Below the pieces are notes generated by a model, which was not told the origin of the DNA, ran no database searches, and saw nothing but the letters and a program-made list of their open reading frames with translations. From the NCBI GenBank assembly GCA_964626965.1, contig CAZVHB010000002.1, positions 33,024 through 97,023 of the forward strand: 64,000 bases of DNA, written 5' to 3'. The position numbers and the translations under genes were made by a program. Source of the stretch: CAZEPT01 sp964626965. GTDB lineage: Bacteria > Patescibacteriota > Minisyncoccia > Phycocordibacterales > UBA9973. Of the stretch, positions 47,891-56,273 are shown in pieces. Position 1 is the first letter of the stretch. Each line of letters opens with the position of its first letter.

Positions 47891-48550
47891 TTATTTTAAT
47901 TCTTCTATTCTAGAAAAAGAAGACTCTGTTACGATTATGTGGTCAATTATTTTAATATCCAAAATCTTTCCTGCATGAATTAATTTTTTTGTAATTTCAA
48001 TATCGGCTTGTGATGGTTCTGTGTCGCCAGATGGGTGATTGTGGGCTAGAATAATTGAAGCAGCATTGTTTTTGATTGCATTCTCAAAAACTTCCCGAGG
48101 ATGAACGAGGCTTTCATTAAGAGTTCCAACAGAAATAACCTCCCTTTGTATTTCTTGATTCCTACTATCTAAATAAAACACTACGAAATGTTCTTTTTTA
48201 CTTCCGCGAATATCTTCCATCCTTTCCCAAACATCTTTAGGTGACAAAATAATAGATGATTTTTTACCTTTCAACATTCTTCTTCCAAGCTCAAAACAAG
48301 CAATAATTTCACAAGCCTTTACTGACCCTAATCCATGGATAGTCTTTAATTCATCAATTGTGATATTTGTAAACTTTTCATTTTCAAATTTTTGTAAAAT
48401 CTTTTGAGCTAATTTTAAAACATTTAAGTCTTTTGTACCTGTTCGTAATAAAATTGCAAGAAGCTCAGCATCATTCAACTTACCAACACCATATTTCAAT
48501 AGTTTTTCTCGGGGTCTATCTATTTTTGGTAAATCTTTGATTTTTGACAT
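47891..48550 (-). CDS. radC: RadC family JAB-domain protein
   Basis: 219 residues: an N-terminal helix-hairpin-helix part (LLRTGTKDLNVLKLAQ, IHGLGSVKACEI) and a C-terminal JAB metalloprotease-like domain with ILAHNHPSGDTEPSQADIEI, the HxH...D zinc motif. The name is historic; a repair role was not confirmed, and the family is common in mobile and defence islands. First gene of the four-gene operon, with a TAAAAT box 6 nt before its ATG. Confidence 0.93.
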   Translation of the reverse strand: MSKIKDLPKIDRPREKLLKYGVGKLNDAELLAILLRTGTKDLNVLKLAQKILQKFENEKFTNITIDELKTIHGLGSVKACEIIACFELGRRMLKGKKSSIILSPKDVWERMEDIRGSKKEHFVVFYLDSRNQEIQREVISVGTLNESLVHPREVFENAIKNNAASIILAHNHPSGDTEPSQADIEITKKLIHAGKILDIKIIDHIIVTESSFSRIEELK

Positions 48551-48635
48551 AGATATATTTTACAACGAACAGGTATTTTTGCCTATCATTTGATTAAATA
48601 CACACCCACTGAAAATTGTCATGAATAATAAATAC

Positions 48636-48673
48636 CCTACAAAAACACAGGCTTGCGCCTGTGTTTTTGTAGG
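48636..48673. terminator. Terminator between the defence operon and the next gene
   Basis: CCTACAAAAACACAGGC-TTGC-GCCTGTGTTTTTGTAGG, a 17-bp perfect stem. Confidence 0.92.
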
Positions 48674-48674
48674 T

Positions 48675-49382
48675 TTAATCTATTTTCAACACCTTTTCGC
48701 CTTCTTTCCATTTTGTAAAATCTGCCCAGTCGGAGAGTTTAGCAACTGAGGTCATATGGAGGATGAGCTCTGTATCTGTATCAGCATAGGTTCTATTTCG
48801 ATCGACACTGTAGGTATGAAGTTCATCTGATTTGATTACTTCTGTTTTCTCACCAGTGGTGAGATCTATCTTGTAGATTACTGGCATGTATTCGCCATTT
48901 TCTACCATACCAGCTTTAATATCGAGCTTGTCTGAGGTTATACAATCTTCATAGATAAAATATGTTTTCCAAAATATCGGCATACCGACATGACAGAAGT
49001 ACAGTGACTCTCGTTTACTTGCGAGATCGATCAGGTGCGCTGTGCGAATCTGGCTCGTTCCGGCAGAATAAAAGAGTGTGGTCTTTGCAGTATCATTTTT
49101 TACATAGCCACCGAGAGAAGCGTTGATAGGCTCTGGAAGTACAAAACTTTCACCAGTTGCCTTGTTTGTGACAGTCACAAGCACAGGAAGACCTTTTTCA
49201 ACGACAGCTTGATTTGGAGCGACGAGTGTATACATGTCATTTTCAGCCAACGTAAATGGTGGAGGTACAACTACCTCTGGTGCAACAGGCGCAGGTGGAG
49301 CTGGCTTAAAATGTTTTTCATAATAGTAATACCCGCCCAATGTGAGCAAGCACGTGATAAGAAGAAGTGTTAGGATTCTCAT
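48675..49382 (-). CDS. Membrane-anchored hypothetical protein
   Basis: 235 residues from the ATG at 49382: one N-terminal helix (about 3-18, LTLLLITCLLTLGGYYYY), a proline/valine-rich linker (PAPPAPVAPEVVVPPP), then an extracellular domain of mainly beta character (about 45-235). Family unknown. An upstream extension of the frame translates a dispersed palindrome (HSGLDPESS) and is not real coding sequence. Confidence 0.55.
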   Translation of the reverse strand: MRILTLLLITCLLTLGGYYYYEKHFKPAPPAPVAPEVVVPPPFTLAENDMYTLVAPNQAVVEKGLPVLVTVTNKATGESFVLPEPINASLGGYVKNDTAKTTLFYSAGTSQIRTAHLIDLASKRESLYFCHVGMPIFWKTYFIYEDCITSDKLDIKAGMVENGEYMPVIYKIDLTTGEKTEVIKSDELHTYSVDRNRTYADTDTELILHMTSVAKLSDWADFTKWKEGEKVLKID

Positions 49383-49388
49383 ATGTAT

Positions 49389-49397
49389 AGTGTAACA
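49389..49397 (-). promoter_or_regulatory. Extended -10 promoter, leaderless transcript
   Basis: TGT-TACACT ends 6 nt before the ATG at 49382. Confidence 0.5.
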
Positions 49398-49437
49398 CAA
49401 AATTTTGTGAGGATTAAGATGCAATACAGAAATACAA

Positions 49438-49470
49438 CTGGATTCCGGATCGAGTCCGGAATGACAATAC
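49438..49470. repeat. Dispersed palindromic repeat, copy 4
   Basis: CTGGATTCCGGATCGAGTCC followed by GGAATGACAATAC. Four copies lie between 49.4 and 50.2 kb, all in the same orientation. Confidence 0.9.
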
Positions 49471-49501
49471 AAGAAAAGTTCGGAATGACAATACAGAAGT
49501 A

Positions 49502-49762
49502 TTATCGAGTGAAGACTTCAAGTGCACCATCGCCTCCGTTTTCACGCTTTGCTGTGTTGAAACGTACGTTGTGTGCATTAAGATAGTTTTTTACAAAGTC
49601 GCGAAGTACAGGTCCGGAATGTTGTGCGCCGCTACCGGTAATAATCCGAAGATGTTTATAGTTGGTATTTTTTAAAAGTACACCAAGTTCCCTTTCGGCT
49701 TCGGCTGTTGTGTAGCCATGCAGGTCGATAGTATGGTCTGGGTTTTGAATGTATTTGTTCAT
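49502..49762 (-). CDS. Smr-domain protein
   Basis: 86 residues: TIDLHGYTTAEAERELGVLL, LRIITGSGAQHSGPVLRDFV, FNTAKRENGGDGALEVF. The DLHG and GSG motifs identify a stand-alone Smr (MutS2 C-terminal) domain. In other proteins it is an endonuclease acting on DNA or on mRNA at stalled ribosomes; for a single small domain the target is unknown. Confidence 0.9.
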   Translation of the reverse strand: MNKYIQNPDHTIDLHGYTTAEAERELGVLLKNTNYKHLRIITGSGAQHSGPVLRDFVKNYLNAHNVRFNTAKRENGGDGALEVFTR

Positions 49763-49806
49763 ATTCTAGTTAATAGAGAGTAGTTAATAGTAAATAGTAA
49801 ATACAA

Positions 49807-49835
49807 CTGGATTCCGGGTCAAGCCCGGAATGACA
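49807..49835. repeat. Dispersed palindromic repeat, copy 5
   Basis: CTGGATTCCGGGTCAAGCCC with the usual GGAATGACA tail. The two-base change in each arm keeps the pairing (GGG/CCC), a compensatory difference. Confidence 0.9.
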
Positions 49836-49854
49836 ATACAAAAAAGCTGAAGAG

Positions 49855-49968
49855 TTATTTTTTCTTGGCTTTCTTTTTTTGTTCTTTCATATCTTCAAAA
49901 GCGCGGTCGAGTAAGTCTTCGAATCCAGCTGGGGCTTTTTCTTTTGGTTGTTTCTTTTGGTCTGACAT
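49855..49968 (-). CDS. Very small basic protein
   Basis: 37 residues (MSDQKKQPKEKAPAGFEDLL, then DRAFEDMKEQKKKAKKK). It is lysine-rich with a short central helix and a basic tail. A longer frame reaches through a palindromic repeat and should be ignored. Whether it is expressed is uncertain. Confidence 0.35.
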   Translation of the reverse strand: MSDQKKQPKEKAPAGFEDLLDRAFEDMKEQKKKAKKK

Positions 49969-50017
49969 AGGGATATTGTAGCACAACTGGATTCGAGAGA
50001 AAGTACAAAAAATACAA

Positions 50018-50046
50018 CTGGATTCCGGATCGAGTCCGGAATGACA
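50018..50046. repeat. Dispersed palindromic repeat, copy 6
   Basis: Same consensus as copy 4. A half copy (CAACTGGATTCGAG) lies at about 49984. Confidence 0.9.
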
Positions 50047-50090
50047 ATACAAAATACAGTTAAGCATAAATAGACAACCTCACCTCTCAC

Positions 50091-50112
50091 TCCTCTCCTA
50101 GCCAGGAGAGGA
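50091..50112. repeat. CTCTCC-type hairpin repeat, copy 1
   Basis: TCCTCTCCT-AGCC-AGGAGAGGA preceded by ACAACCTCACC. A second copy with the same lead-in lies at 55645. Elements of this type are widespread in bacteria. Confidence 0.85.
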
Positions 50113-50131
50113 GGATAATACAGAGATACAA

Positions 50132-50160
50132 CTGGATTCCGGATCAAGCCCGGAATGACA
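50132..50160. repeat. Dispersed palindromic repeat, copy 7
   Basis: CTGGATTCCGGATCAAGCCC followed by GGAATGACA; arms slightly mismatched in the centre. Confidence 0.9.
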
Positions 50161-50192
50161 ACAACAGAGAGCTTAGAATAACAAATACAAAA

Positions 50193-50217
50193 AGCGGGGC
50201 GCCGTAGGCGCCCCGCT
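50193..50217. terminator. GC-rich hairpin
   Basis: AGCGGGGCGCC-GTA-GGCGCCCCGCT, about 30 nt after the stop of the minus-strand gene at 50247. Confidence 0.8.
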
Positions 50218-50246
50218 GTATGGTAATACATAATCTCACTTATACA

Positions 50247-50669
50247 CTAGAGAGGAAACAGTGGAAATCTTGGAAATGGAGATGGATTTTTGAAGATAGA
50301 ATCAAAATACTTTTGTTGTGCAATCATATACTCTTGCATTGCTTTTTGTTGTGCGAATGCATCATCGTGCATCTTTTTGATTTCTTCTTCTGTGTATTTT
50401 CTCGTATTAGTTTTACAAACGTTCCCGTCGCATGTTGTTGTTACTTCACCATTGTAATTCTCGGGAAGTGTGACACTCGTAAAATTACTATTTGGAGTAG
50501 ACTCTGTTTTGACAACCGGTTCACTGGTCGGAATCGACGCAGTGTCTTGCACCTGCACTCGTTTTATTTGAAACATACTCGGCATACCATAGGTATCAAG
50601 CCCAGCAATCAAAAGTACACAGACCACAAGTGCAATTATTTTTGAATATTCACGAAATTTTTTCTTCAT
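50247..50669 (-). CDS. Membrane-anchored hypothetical protein
   Basis: 140 residues from the ATG at 50669: one membrane helix (about 9-26, IIALVVCVLLIAGLD), an extracellular part with a CDGNVCKTNTRKY motif, a helical segment (KKMHDDAFAQQKAMQEYMIA) and a proline/phenylalanine-rich end (PFPRFPLFPL). Family unknown. Start chosen at the membrane helix; the upstream frame overlaps murF. Confidence 0.5.
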   Translation of the reverse strand: MKKKFREYSKIIALVVCVLLIAGLDTYGMPSMFQIKRVQVQDTASIPTSEPVVKTESTPNSNFTSVTLPENYNGEVTTTCDGNVCKTNTRKYTEEEIKKMHDDAFAQQKAMQEYMIAQQKYFDSIFKNPSPFPRFPLFPL

Positions 50670-50772
50670 AGATAATAACGTATTATATTCTACTAATATA
50701 CCCCGCCGACATCTCGGAGCTTTTTTATTATAAAAAAATGTTTTTTCAAGTTCAAGAGGGTGTGTGGAAAAA

Positions 50773-52050
50773 TTATCTCTTTTGCCATTCTGCATCTTGG
50801 CGGACAAGATAGGTCTCGGCATCTGACTCATTTCTTAAGCACATTTTAAGAGCTCGTTCGAGACGTCCTGATTGTGATGCTTTGAACAAAAAGACATCAC
50901 CTGGTTTTGCTATCTCTGTAATATACTTCCCTGCATTTTCTGCTGTATCAAACCAACGTGCATTTTTTGCATTGTTCTTTACTGCTTCATCATGAATAAA
51001 TTTTGAACGACTTCCCACAGTGAGAAGCATATCTGTATGTCGTGCAGCATACGCACCAACTTTGCGATGCTCTTCTTCTGCATACGTACCGAGTTCCATC
51101 ATGTCACCAAGCACTGCAATATGTCTTTTGACTTCAGGAAGTGAGGTCAGTACATCGAGTGCATTCATCGCTGCGACAGGAGAAGAGTTGTACGTATCAT
51201 CAATCAAGACAGAGTCATTGATACCGTCAACAACTGAGAGTCGTCCATGTGTTGGTTCAAGATCAGCAAGTCCCTCGCAAGCACGCTCAAAATCAAACCC
51301 TTCTTCTAGAGCAATAACAATACCAGGAAGTGCGGAAAGTAATTGAGTCTTTGCAAGGATTTTTGGAAGAGAGAAATGATGCACCTGATCTTTGAAAGAA
51401 ATAGTTCCGACACCAGTATAGGTGCCGTGTTTTTTCTCAACACTAAATGCATTGAGTCGTACACCTGCATGGATATCTTCACCGTAGGTCCGCACATTGT
51501 GTGGAAATTCATCTTTCATCGCAAGTACATGCGGGTCATCATGATTGAGAATGAGAATACCGTTTTTGCGAGTGTATGTCGCGAGACTTTTCTTTTCTTT
51601 GATCACTTGTTCTTTACTATCAAAAAATTCTACATGCACAGGCACCTCTGGAAATCGGGTAAAGATAGCATAGTGAGGTTTGATCCATTTTGCGATAGAA
51701 GAAATATCTTTTGGTTTGTCGGCACCAACTTCGAGAATGATATATGGTGCGTATTTTTTTTGGAAAAGTCTTGCACCACCTCTGACACTATTTTCTATCC
51801 ATTTGAAAGAGTTATTCCATGCATTTGGAAGCTCGAGAATAGAGAGTGGAACACCAATATCACCATTGAAACTTTTTTCATTACGAATCACGTTCACGAG
51901 TGGTTTGAGTATGGTATACGTCGCATCTTTTGTAGAGGTCTTACCAACACTCCCTGTGACCGCAATCACTTTTGGTTTAAAACGCTTGAGTACTGCTTTA
52001 GCTTCGAGAGTTAAGAGGAGGATAATTGTTTTCTTAAAAAATTCTTTCAT
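50773..52050 (-). CDS. murF: UDP-MurNAc-tripeptide:D-Ala-D-Ala ligase
   Basis: Adds D-Ala-D-Ala to the UDP-MurNAc-tripeptide in the cytoplasm. 425 residues: P-loop VTGSVGKTSTKDA, NEKSFNGDIGVPLSIL, ILEVGADKPKDI, LNHDDPHV, ILAKTQLLSAL, THGRLSVV, IDDTYNSSPVAAMNAL and VLGDMMELG. The last gene of the dcw-type cluster mraZ-rsmH-ftsL-ftsI-murF. A hydrophobic N-terminal stretch (IILLLTLEAKAVL) is unusual but seen in related CPR proteins. Confidence 0.92.
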   Translation of the reverse strand: MKEFFKKTIILLLTLEAKAVLKRFKPKVIAVTGSVGKTSTKDATYTILKPLVNVIRNEKSFNGDIGVPLSILELPNAWNNSFKWIENSVRGGARLFQKKYAPYIILEVGADKPKDISSIAKWIKPHYAIFTRFPEVPVHVEFFDSKEQVIKEKKSLATYTRKNGILILNHDDPHVLAMKDEFPHNVRTYGEDIHAGVRLNAFSVEKKHGTYTGVGTISFKDQVHHFSLPKILAKTQLLSALPGIVIALEEGFDFERACEGLADLEPTHGRLSVVDGINDSVLIDDTYNSSPVAAMNALDVLTSLPEVKRHIAVLGDMMELGTYAEEEHRKVGAYAARHTDMLLTVGSRSKFIHDEAVKNNAKNARWFDTAENAGKYITEIAKPGDVFLFKASQSGRLERALKMCLRNESDAETYLVRQDAEWQKR

Positions 52051-52061
52051 ATATATAAGTG

Positions 52062-53798
52062 TTATTTAACCAAGGTTCGATCACCTGGTACATTGTAATA
52101 CGTCATAAGAAATTGGCCAATCTCCATTGAAGTTGGGGCGAGAGTTTTTGCAGAAAAGTCATCAGCATTTGGTTTCATATTGTAAATAAAGAGAATATAG
52201 CGTGTGTCATATGCAGGGAAATAACTCACCATCGTATGGAGGTATGAATCACTCAAGTACGTTCCACCTTGGGCGATCTGCGCTGTACCGGTCTTTGCTG
52301 CAGCGGTATGATTTGGAAGCTTCACACTACCACCGAGGAGTGCGGTATCAACAACCTTCCGAAGCATCTGTGAGACTTTGATCGTAGTGTCTGTACTGAG
52401 CACTTGCTTCCCCTTCTCGTAGGTGATTTCTTTTTCTGTACCATCGGCGTATTTTATTTTCTTCACGACATGAGGTGTCACGAGGTATCCACCGTTCGCT
52501 ACTGCAGAAAAAGCACGGATAGCTGATATCGGTGAAAGTGCGATACCTTGCCCAAAGGCAGCAGTCGCATATTCAACAGCACGAGGACTCTCGAGGTTTG
52601 AGGTTAAGTTAGTAACTTCATTTGGAAGATCTACCTCAGTCGTCTCCTTGAGACCAAAACCATAAAAGTAATCTCTAAATTTTTCTTTACCGAGTTTTTG
52701 CATCACAAACATTGCCCCTGTGTTTAAGGATTTATTCAAAACTTCTTGCATCGATACGACACCATAGCTTTTACGCCCAGCATTATAGATAGACTTTGTG
52801 TCGAGTACTACTATCCCAGTATCGTTGTATGTCATGTCAGAAGTAACAACACCCGCATCAATACCAGCAGACATAGTGAGAATTTTTATAACAGACCCAA
52901 CTTCGAACACACTCTCGACAATAGGGTTTGCAAATACATGAGGATCTGTTTCAGATTTAAAATTATTTGGATCAAAGTCCGGTAGATTTGCCATGGCTAC
53001 GATCTCTCCTGTTTTTGGATCCATAATAATAGCACCAACACTTTCACTTCCCCACTGAGCTTTCAAATGAGCGAGTTCTTTCTCAAGAAAACTCTGCACT
53101 GTGGGCTCTATCGTGGTGATGATATTTCCTACTTGCGGTGCAGAAGCGTCCTCGCCTGTATCAATATTTGAAAAAACTTCAGCAAAAAAATTCACTACTG
53201 AAGATGATGCATGGGGAGAAAGTACGTCGTTGTATTGTCGTTCAAGTCCATACTGACCTTGGAGTACGTCATTGTTGAAACCAACAAAACCAAGAACTTG
53301 TGAAGCGAGAGTCTTTCCAGGATAACTACGCCAGCTTTCAGAAAAGAGCGTCACACCTTGAATCTTTTTTGCTTTGAGAGCTTTCGCTTGTTCGTCAGTC
53401 AGACGGTTTGCAACTTCTTCATAGGTATCTGTTTTTTTACTGAGCTTGGTGATAAATTCTTCTTTGGATAGTTTGGTCAGAGATTGTATTTCAGCATAGA
53501 GTGCTTCGGGGTCTTTCAAAATACTTGGATTTACTGCAATTTTAAACCCAGTTTTTACAGTTGCAGCAGAAATGAGTGTTCCATCCTTCTCGGTAAAATA
53601 GATAGTCCCGCGGTCAAAAACAGCGTTTGAATTATCGACGTACTGACCCATGGCTTTCGTATTATATTTTTTAGCAGAAACAACTTGCAGACGAAAGAGC
53701 TGAGCGATAATAAGCCCACCGATAGAAAGGATGATAATAATAAGTATTAAAAAACGGCCAGTGTACGTGTCCGTTTTTGGGTTACTATCTTGAGACAT
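52062..53798 (-). CDS. ftsI: Septal peptidoglycan transpeptidase (FtsI/PBP3-like)
   Basis: Cross-links peptidoglycan at the division site. 578 residues: one N-terminal membrane anchor (about 17-36), the dimerisation domain, and the transpeptidase with FEVGSVIKILT (SxxK), LNKSLNTGA (SxN) and AAAKTGTAQ (KTG). I start at 53798, which overlaps the end of the ftsL-like gene by 14 nt. The division assignment rests on the dcw neighbours; the second class B enzyme at 60431 lies with mreD and fits elongation. Confidence 0.93.
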   Translation of the reverse strand: MSQDSNPKTDTYTGRFLILIIIILSIGGLIIAQLFRLQVVSAKKYNTKAMGQYVDNSNAVFDRGTIYFTEKDGTLISAATVKTGFKIAVNPSILKDPEALYAEIQSLTKLSKEEFITKLSKKTDTYEEVANRLTDEQAKALKAKKIQGVTLFSESWRSYPGKTLASQVLGFVGFNNDVLQGQYGLERQYNDVLSPHASSSVVNFFAEVFSNIDTGEDASAPQVGNIITTIEPTVQSFLEKELAHLKAQWGSESVGAIIMDPKTGEIVAMANLPDFDPNNFKSETDPHVFANPIVESVFEVGSVIKILTMSAGIDAGVVTSDMTYNDTGIVVLDTKSIYNAGRKSYGVVSMQEVLNKSLNTGAMFVMQKLGKEKFRDYFYGFGLKETTEVDLPNEVTNLTSNLESPRAVEYATAAFGQGIALSPISAIRAFSAVANGGYLVTPHVVKKIKYADGTEKEITYEKGKQVLSTDTTIKVSQMLRKVVDTALLGGSVKLPNHTAAAKTGTAQIAQGGTYLSDSYLHTMVSYFPAYDTRYILFIYNMKPNADDFSAKTLAPTSMEIGQFLMTYYNVPGDRTLVK

Positions 53799-54126
53799 TG
53801 AATGCAACCCGTTCTTGCGACTCATAGACAATAGTCGTTGGTTTTACATATCCGAGTACTGTAGCTGTATCATATGTCATTGTATTACTTGCGAGGAGAT
53901 ACTCTGCTTCTGCTCCGCCAATATCTGAATGGAGTTTGGTGATATCTTTTTCGAGTGTTCTTCTTTGAACGACACCATACACCACTGATGAAAGTGAATA
54001 GACGTAGAGTGCGAGAGATAAGACGGAACAAGTCACTAGTACTTTAAAGAGACGTTTTTCAAACGCATATTTTGGTGCAACTACATGCACGTTATTTTTT
54101 TGTTTTAAAAATTTTTGAAACATCAT
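53785..54126 (-). CDS. FtsL-like cell division protein
   Basis: 113 residues: a basic cytoplasmic N-terminus (about 1-27), one membrane helix (about 28-48, VLVTCSVLSLALYVYSL), and a short coiled coil (RRTLEKDITKLHSDIGGAEA). FtsL is poorly conserved, so the call depends on topology and on its place between rsmH and ftsI. It overlaps rsmH by 4 nt (ATGA) and ftsI by 14 nt. Confidence 0.75.
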   Translation of the reverse strand: MMFQKFLKQKNNVHVVAPKYAFEKRLFKVLVTCSVLSLALYVYSLSSVVYGVVQRRTLEKDITKLHSDIGGAEAEYLLASNTMTYDTATVLGYVKPTTIVYESQERVAFNVSR

Positions 54127-55016
54127 ACTCTTTGAAATACTCGTAATTTTGCACTGCGTGCTCTTGGGTTTGTTCTCAGTTCTTCGTCCCCAGCGATAAT
54201 TGGCTTTTTGGTGATGACCGTACCCAATTCTTCATCTTGAGCTTTTTTGAATTGGTTTTTTACAATTCGATCTTCTAAACTATGAAAAGAAATAATAAGG
54301 AGACGTCCACCACTTTTTAAAAGTGATAGTGCATCTGGAATCACGTTCTCGAGCTCGGTGAGTTCGCTGTTGACTGCAATACGAAGGGCTTGAAATGTTC
54401 TGGTCGCTGGATGAATCTTGCCTTTGTGGTAAGCAAACGGTGTCGCACTTTTGATCACTTCAACCAATTGAAATGTGGTATCGATTGATTTTATTTTTCG
54501 TGCTTCAACTATCTTCTTTGCGATACGGCGTGAATAGCGCTCTTCACCAAAACCAAAGATGATGTCAGCGAGTGTCTCTTCACTCCATTCATTAACAACA
54601 TCCCACGCAGTAAGGTCGCCTTCTTGATTCATGTTCATATGGAGTGGGTTGTCTCTCAAGAAACTAAATCCTCGTGTATCTGTATCGAGTTGCATTGACG
54701 AAATCCCAAGGTCGAGCAAGATACAATCTACAGAGTCTATAGTTCTTTCCAAAAGTTCTTTTTTCATATCCGCAAAACTTGCGTGTATGATAAGTGGTTT
54801 TGCGCCACACTGTGTAAGAGCAGTGAGTGCAATCTTTTGTGCGTCTAAGTCTTTGTCGAAACCAACAACTGTAAGATTTTTGTTAGCGTGCATAAACAAA
54901 GCAGATGCATGACCTCCCATACCAAGTGTTCCATCAACATAGATGCCACCAGGTGCGATGTGTGATTCTCTTATTACTTCTTGTAAAAGAACAGGAATGT
55001 GTACTTTTGTTTCCAT
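54123..55016 (-). CDS. rsmH: 16S rRNA (cytosine1402-N4)-methyltransferase
   Basis: 297 residues: HIPVLLQEVI, YVDGTLGMGGHASALF, GFDKDLDAQ, ILLDLGISSMQLD, RGFSFL, HPATRTFQALRIAVNSEL and ISFHSLEDRIVKNQF are the standard MraW motifs. It modifies the same base as RsmI (21467). Second gene of the cluster, 6 nt after mraZ. Confidence 0.97.
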   Translation of the reverse strand: METKVHIPVLLQEVIRESHIAPGGIYVDGTLGMGGHASALFMHANKNLTVVGFDKDLDAQKIALTALTQCGAKPLIIHASFADMKKELLERTIDSVDCILLDLGISSMQLDTDTRGFSFLRDNPLHMNMNQEGDLTAWDVVNEWSEETLADIIFGFGEERYSRRIAKKIVEARKIKSIDTTFQLVEVIKSATPFAYHKGKIHPATRTFQALRIAVNSELTELENVIPDALSLLKSGGRLLIISFHSLEDRIVKNQFKKAQDEELGTVITKKPIIAGDEELRTNPRARSAKLRVFQRV

Positions 55017-55022
55017 ACCGTA

Positions 55023-55457
55023 CTAGAGCACTCCTACAGAGCCAAGTTTTTGAGCCAAGCCATCAGCTTCGAGTTCAACACCTTTCTTGTAGTCACTCCA
55101 TTTTTTATCATTCCAAAGTTCGATTCGATTCTGTACTCCAACTACTGCAGCTTTTGCTTTGATACCTGCTCGGTCTTTAAGAAAATCTGGGATAAGCACG
55201 CGTCCTTGAGCGTCTACATCTACTTCTGTTGCACCTCCAAACATAAAACGATTAAAACGCAAAATGTCTGTTTGCACCATAGATGCTTCTGCTAAACGAC
55301 TACTGATCTTTTCCCATTCTTTCGTAGTGAATATAAAAACTGATGCATCGAGACCTGGTGATAGAACAACAGTCTTCCCCATTTCTTTACGGAATTTAAT
55401 TGGAAGTGATATTCTGTTTTTTTCATCCACTGAGTGAATATATTCTCCGATTAACAT
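55023..55457 (-). CDS. mraZ: Transcriptional regulator MraZ
   Basis: 144 residues forming two AbrB-like half-domains: MLIGEYIHSVDEKNRISLPI and the second FMFGGATEVDVDAQGRVLIPDFL. MraZ represses its own dcw operon by binding repeated GTGG-type boxes; matching boxes lie upstream at 55545-55589. First gene of the cluster. Confidence 0.96.
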   Translation of the reverse strand: MLIGEYIHSVDEKNRISLPIKFRKEMGKTVVLSPGLDASVFIFTTKEWEKISSRLAEASMVQTDILRFNRFMFGGATEVDVDAQGRVLIPDFLKDRAGIKAKAAVVGVQNRIELWNDKKWSDYKKGVELEADGLAQKLGSVGVL

Positions 55458-55544
55458 AAGTTTTTATATTTATTAGTCCACTACGATACCGATTTTGCTT
55501 ATTTTATTAAGCAGATACTTTACAAAAGAGGAGTAATTTAATTC

Positions 55545-55589
55545 TCCACTTCTTCCCACTTGTATACATTTTACTCCACTCTTCCCCAC
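55545..55589 (-). promoter_or_regulatory. MraZ box array upstream of mraZ
   Basis: On the minus strand GTGGG (55585-55589), GTGGA (55575-55579), GTGGG (55555-55559) and GTGGA (55545-55549) keep a 10-bp helical spacing with one slot skipped, where a TATACA -10-like box lies. This is the known layout of MraZ operators and implies autoregulation of the dcw cluster. Confidence 0.7.
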
Positions 55590-55644
55590 AATGCAAACTA
55601 AAAGACCCACTTGACTGTTAATAACTTCGACAACCTCACCCCAA

Positions 55645-55666
55645 CCCTCTCCTAGCCAGGAGAGGG
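55645..55666. repeat. CTCTCC-type hairpin repeat, copy 2
   Basis: CCCTCTCCT-AGCC-AGGAGAGGG preceded by ACAACCTCACC. Confidence 0.85.
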
Positions 55667-55697
55667 AGTCAGATCCAGAGTAAGCACATAAAAAAAT

Positions 55698-55726
55698 ACA
55701 GCCGATTCGCTTTGCGAATCGGCTGT
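55698..55726. terminator. Hairpin between mraZ and the next gene
   Basis: ACAGCCGATTCGC-TTT-GCGAATCGGCTGT, 13-bp stem. Confidence 0.75.
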
Positions 55727-55778
55727 TGACTTTATAAGAAGTAGATGTTATTTTTAGAACAAACAAACTACTTAAAAC

Positions 55779-56183
55779 ATGAACACGATTTATTTAATCC
55801 AAGGAATTATTTTCCAAACTGGTCCACTTTTTTCAACTCGCAACAAACCTGGTATAGATACAGCTGTATTTGTTCAAGAGGCAATGCATCATGGAATCTT
55901 TAACGGCGCAGTTGGCGGTGATGAACACGCAGAATCCTTTTCTGGTGAAATGACAGATAAATGGGGTAATTCAAAAATTACAGATTTCATAATCAACGGC
56001 AACAAACTTACTTTTGTAAAAAAGTACGAAAGACGACCTGGTATCAACTATGAATTTACCAAAAAGGGTGACATTTGGTACGGAAGTTATGATGGTCCAG
56101 ATTGTGGAACCGGTAAAAGCAAATGTGTACTGACTCCAGTAGATGAATCATTCTGGGATTTTAACTTCACTGAAGGTGAATAA
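55779..56183 (+). CDS. Hypothetical protein
   Basis: 134 residues, soluble, mainly beta in character, with repeated aromatic and glycine positions (GVGG, KKYERRPGINYEFTKKGDIW, GSYDGPDCGTGKSKC). It could be a small beta-barrel. No signal peptide. Family unknown. It ends in a bidirectional terminator shared with lysS. Confidence 0.5.
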   Translation: MNTIYLIQGIIFQTGPLFSTRNKPGIDTAVFVQEAMHHGIFNGAVGGDEHAESFSGEMTDKWGNSKITDFIINGNKLTFVKKYERRPGINYEFTKKGDIWYGSYDGPDCGTGKSKCVLTPVDESFWDFNFTEGE

Positions 56184-56204
56184 GATTCAATCGGGCATAC
56201 ACAA

Positions 56205-56238
56205 CAAAAAAAGCATCGACTCACGCTGATGCTTTTTT
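56205..56238. terminator. Bidirectional terminator
   Basis: AAAAAAAGCATC and GATGCTTTTTT around a 9-nt loop; serves lysS and the hypothetical gene. Confidence 0.85.
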
Positions 56239-56273
56239 CTATAACCTAAAACCTTTCACCTACAACCTAGCTC

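Noticed and set aside
49383..49472. N-terminal extension of the 48675 gene reading CHSGLDPESS
   Set aside because: It is the translation of a dispersed palindrome; the membrane helix and a leaderless-type promoter place the start at 49382.
48675..50220. The run of same-orientation palindromes as a possible CRISPR array
   Set aside because: The spacing is irregular, genes lie between copies, the repeats are full palindromes with compensatory changes, and no cas genes are present.
55473..55766. A 97-codon minus-strand frame upstream of mraZ
   Set aside because: It covers the MraZ boxes, a terminator hairpin and a dispersed repeat; its sequence has no family resemblance.
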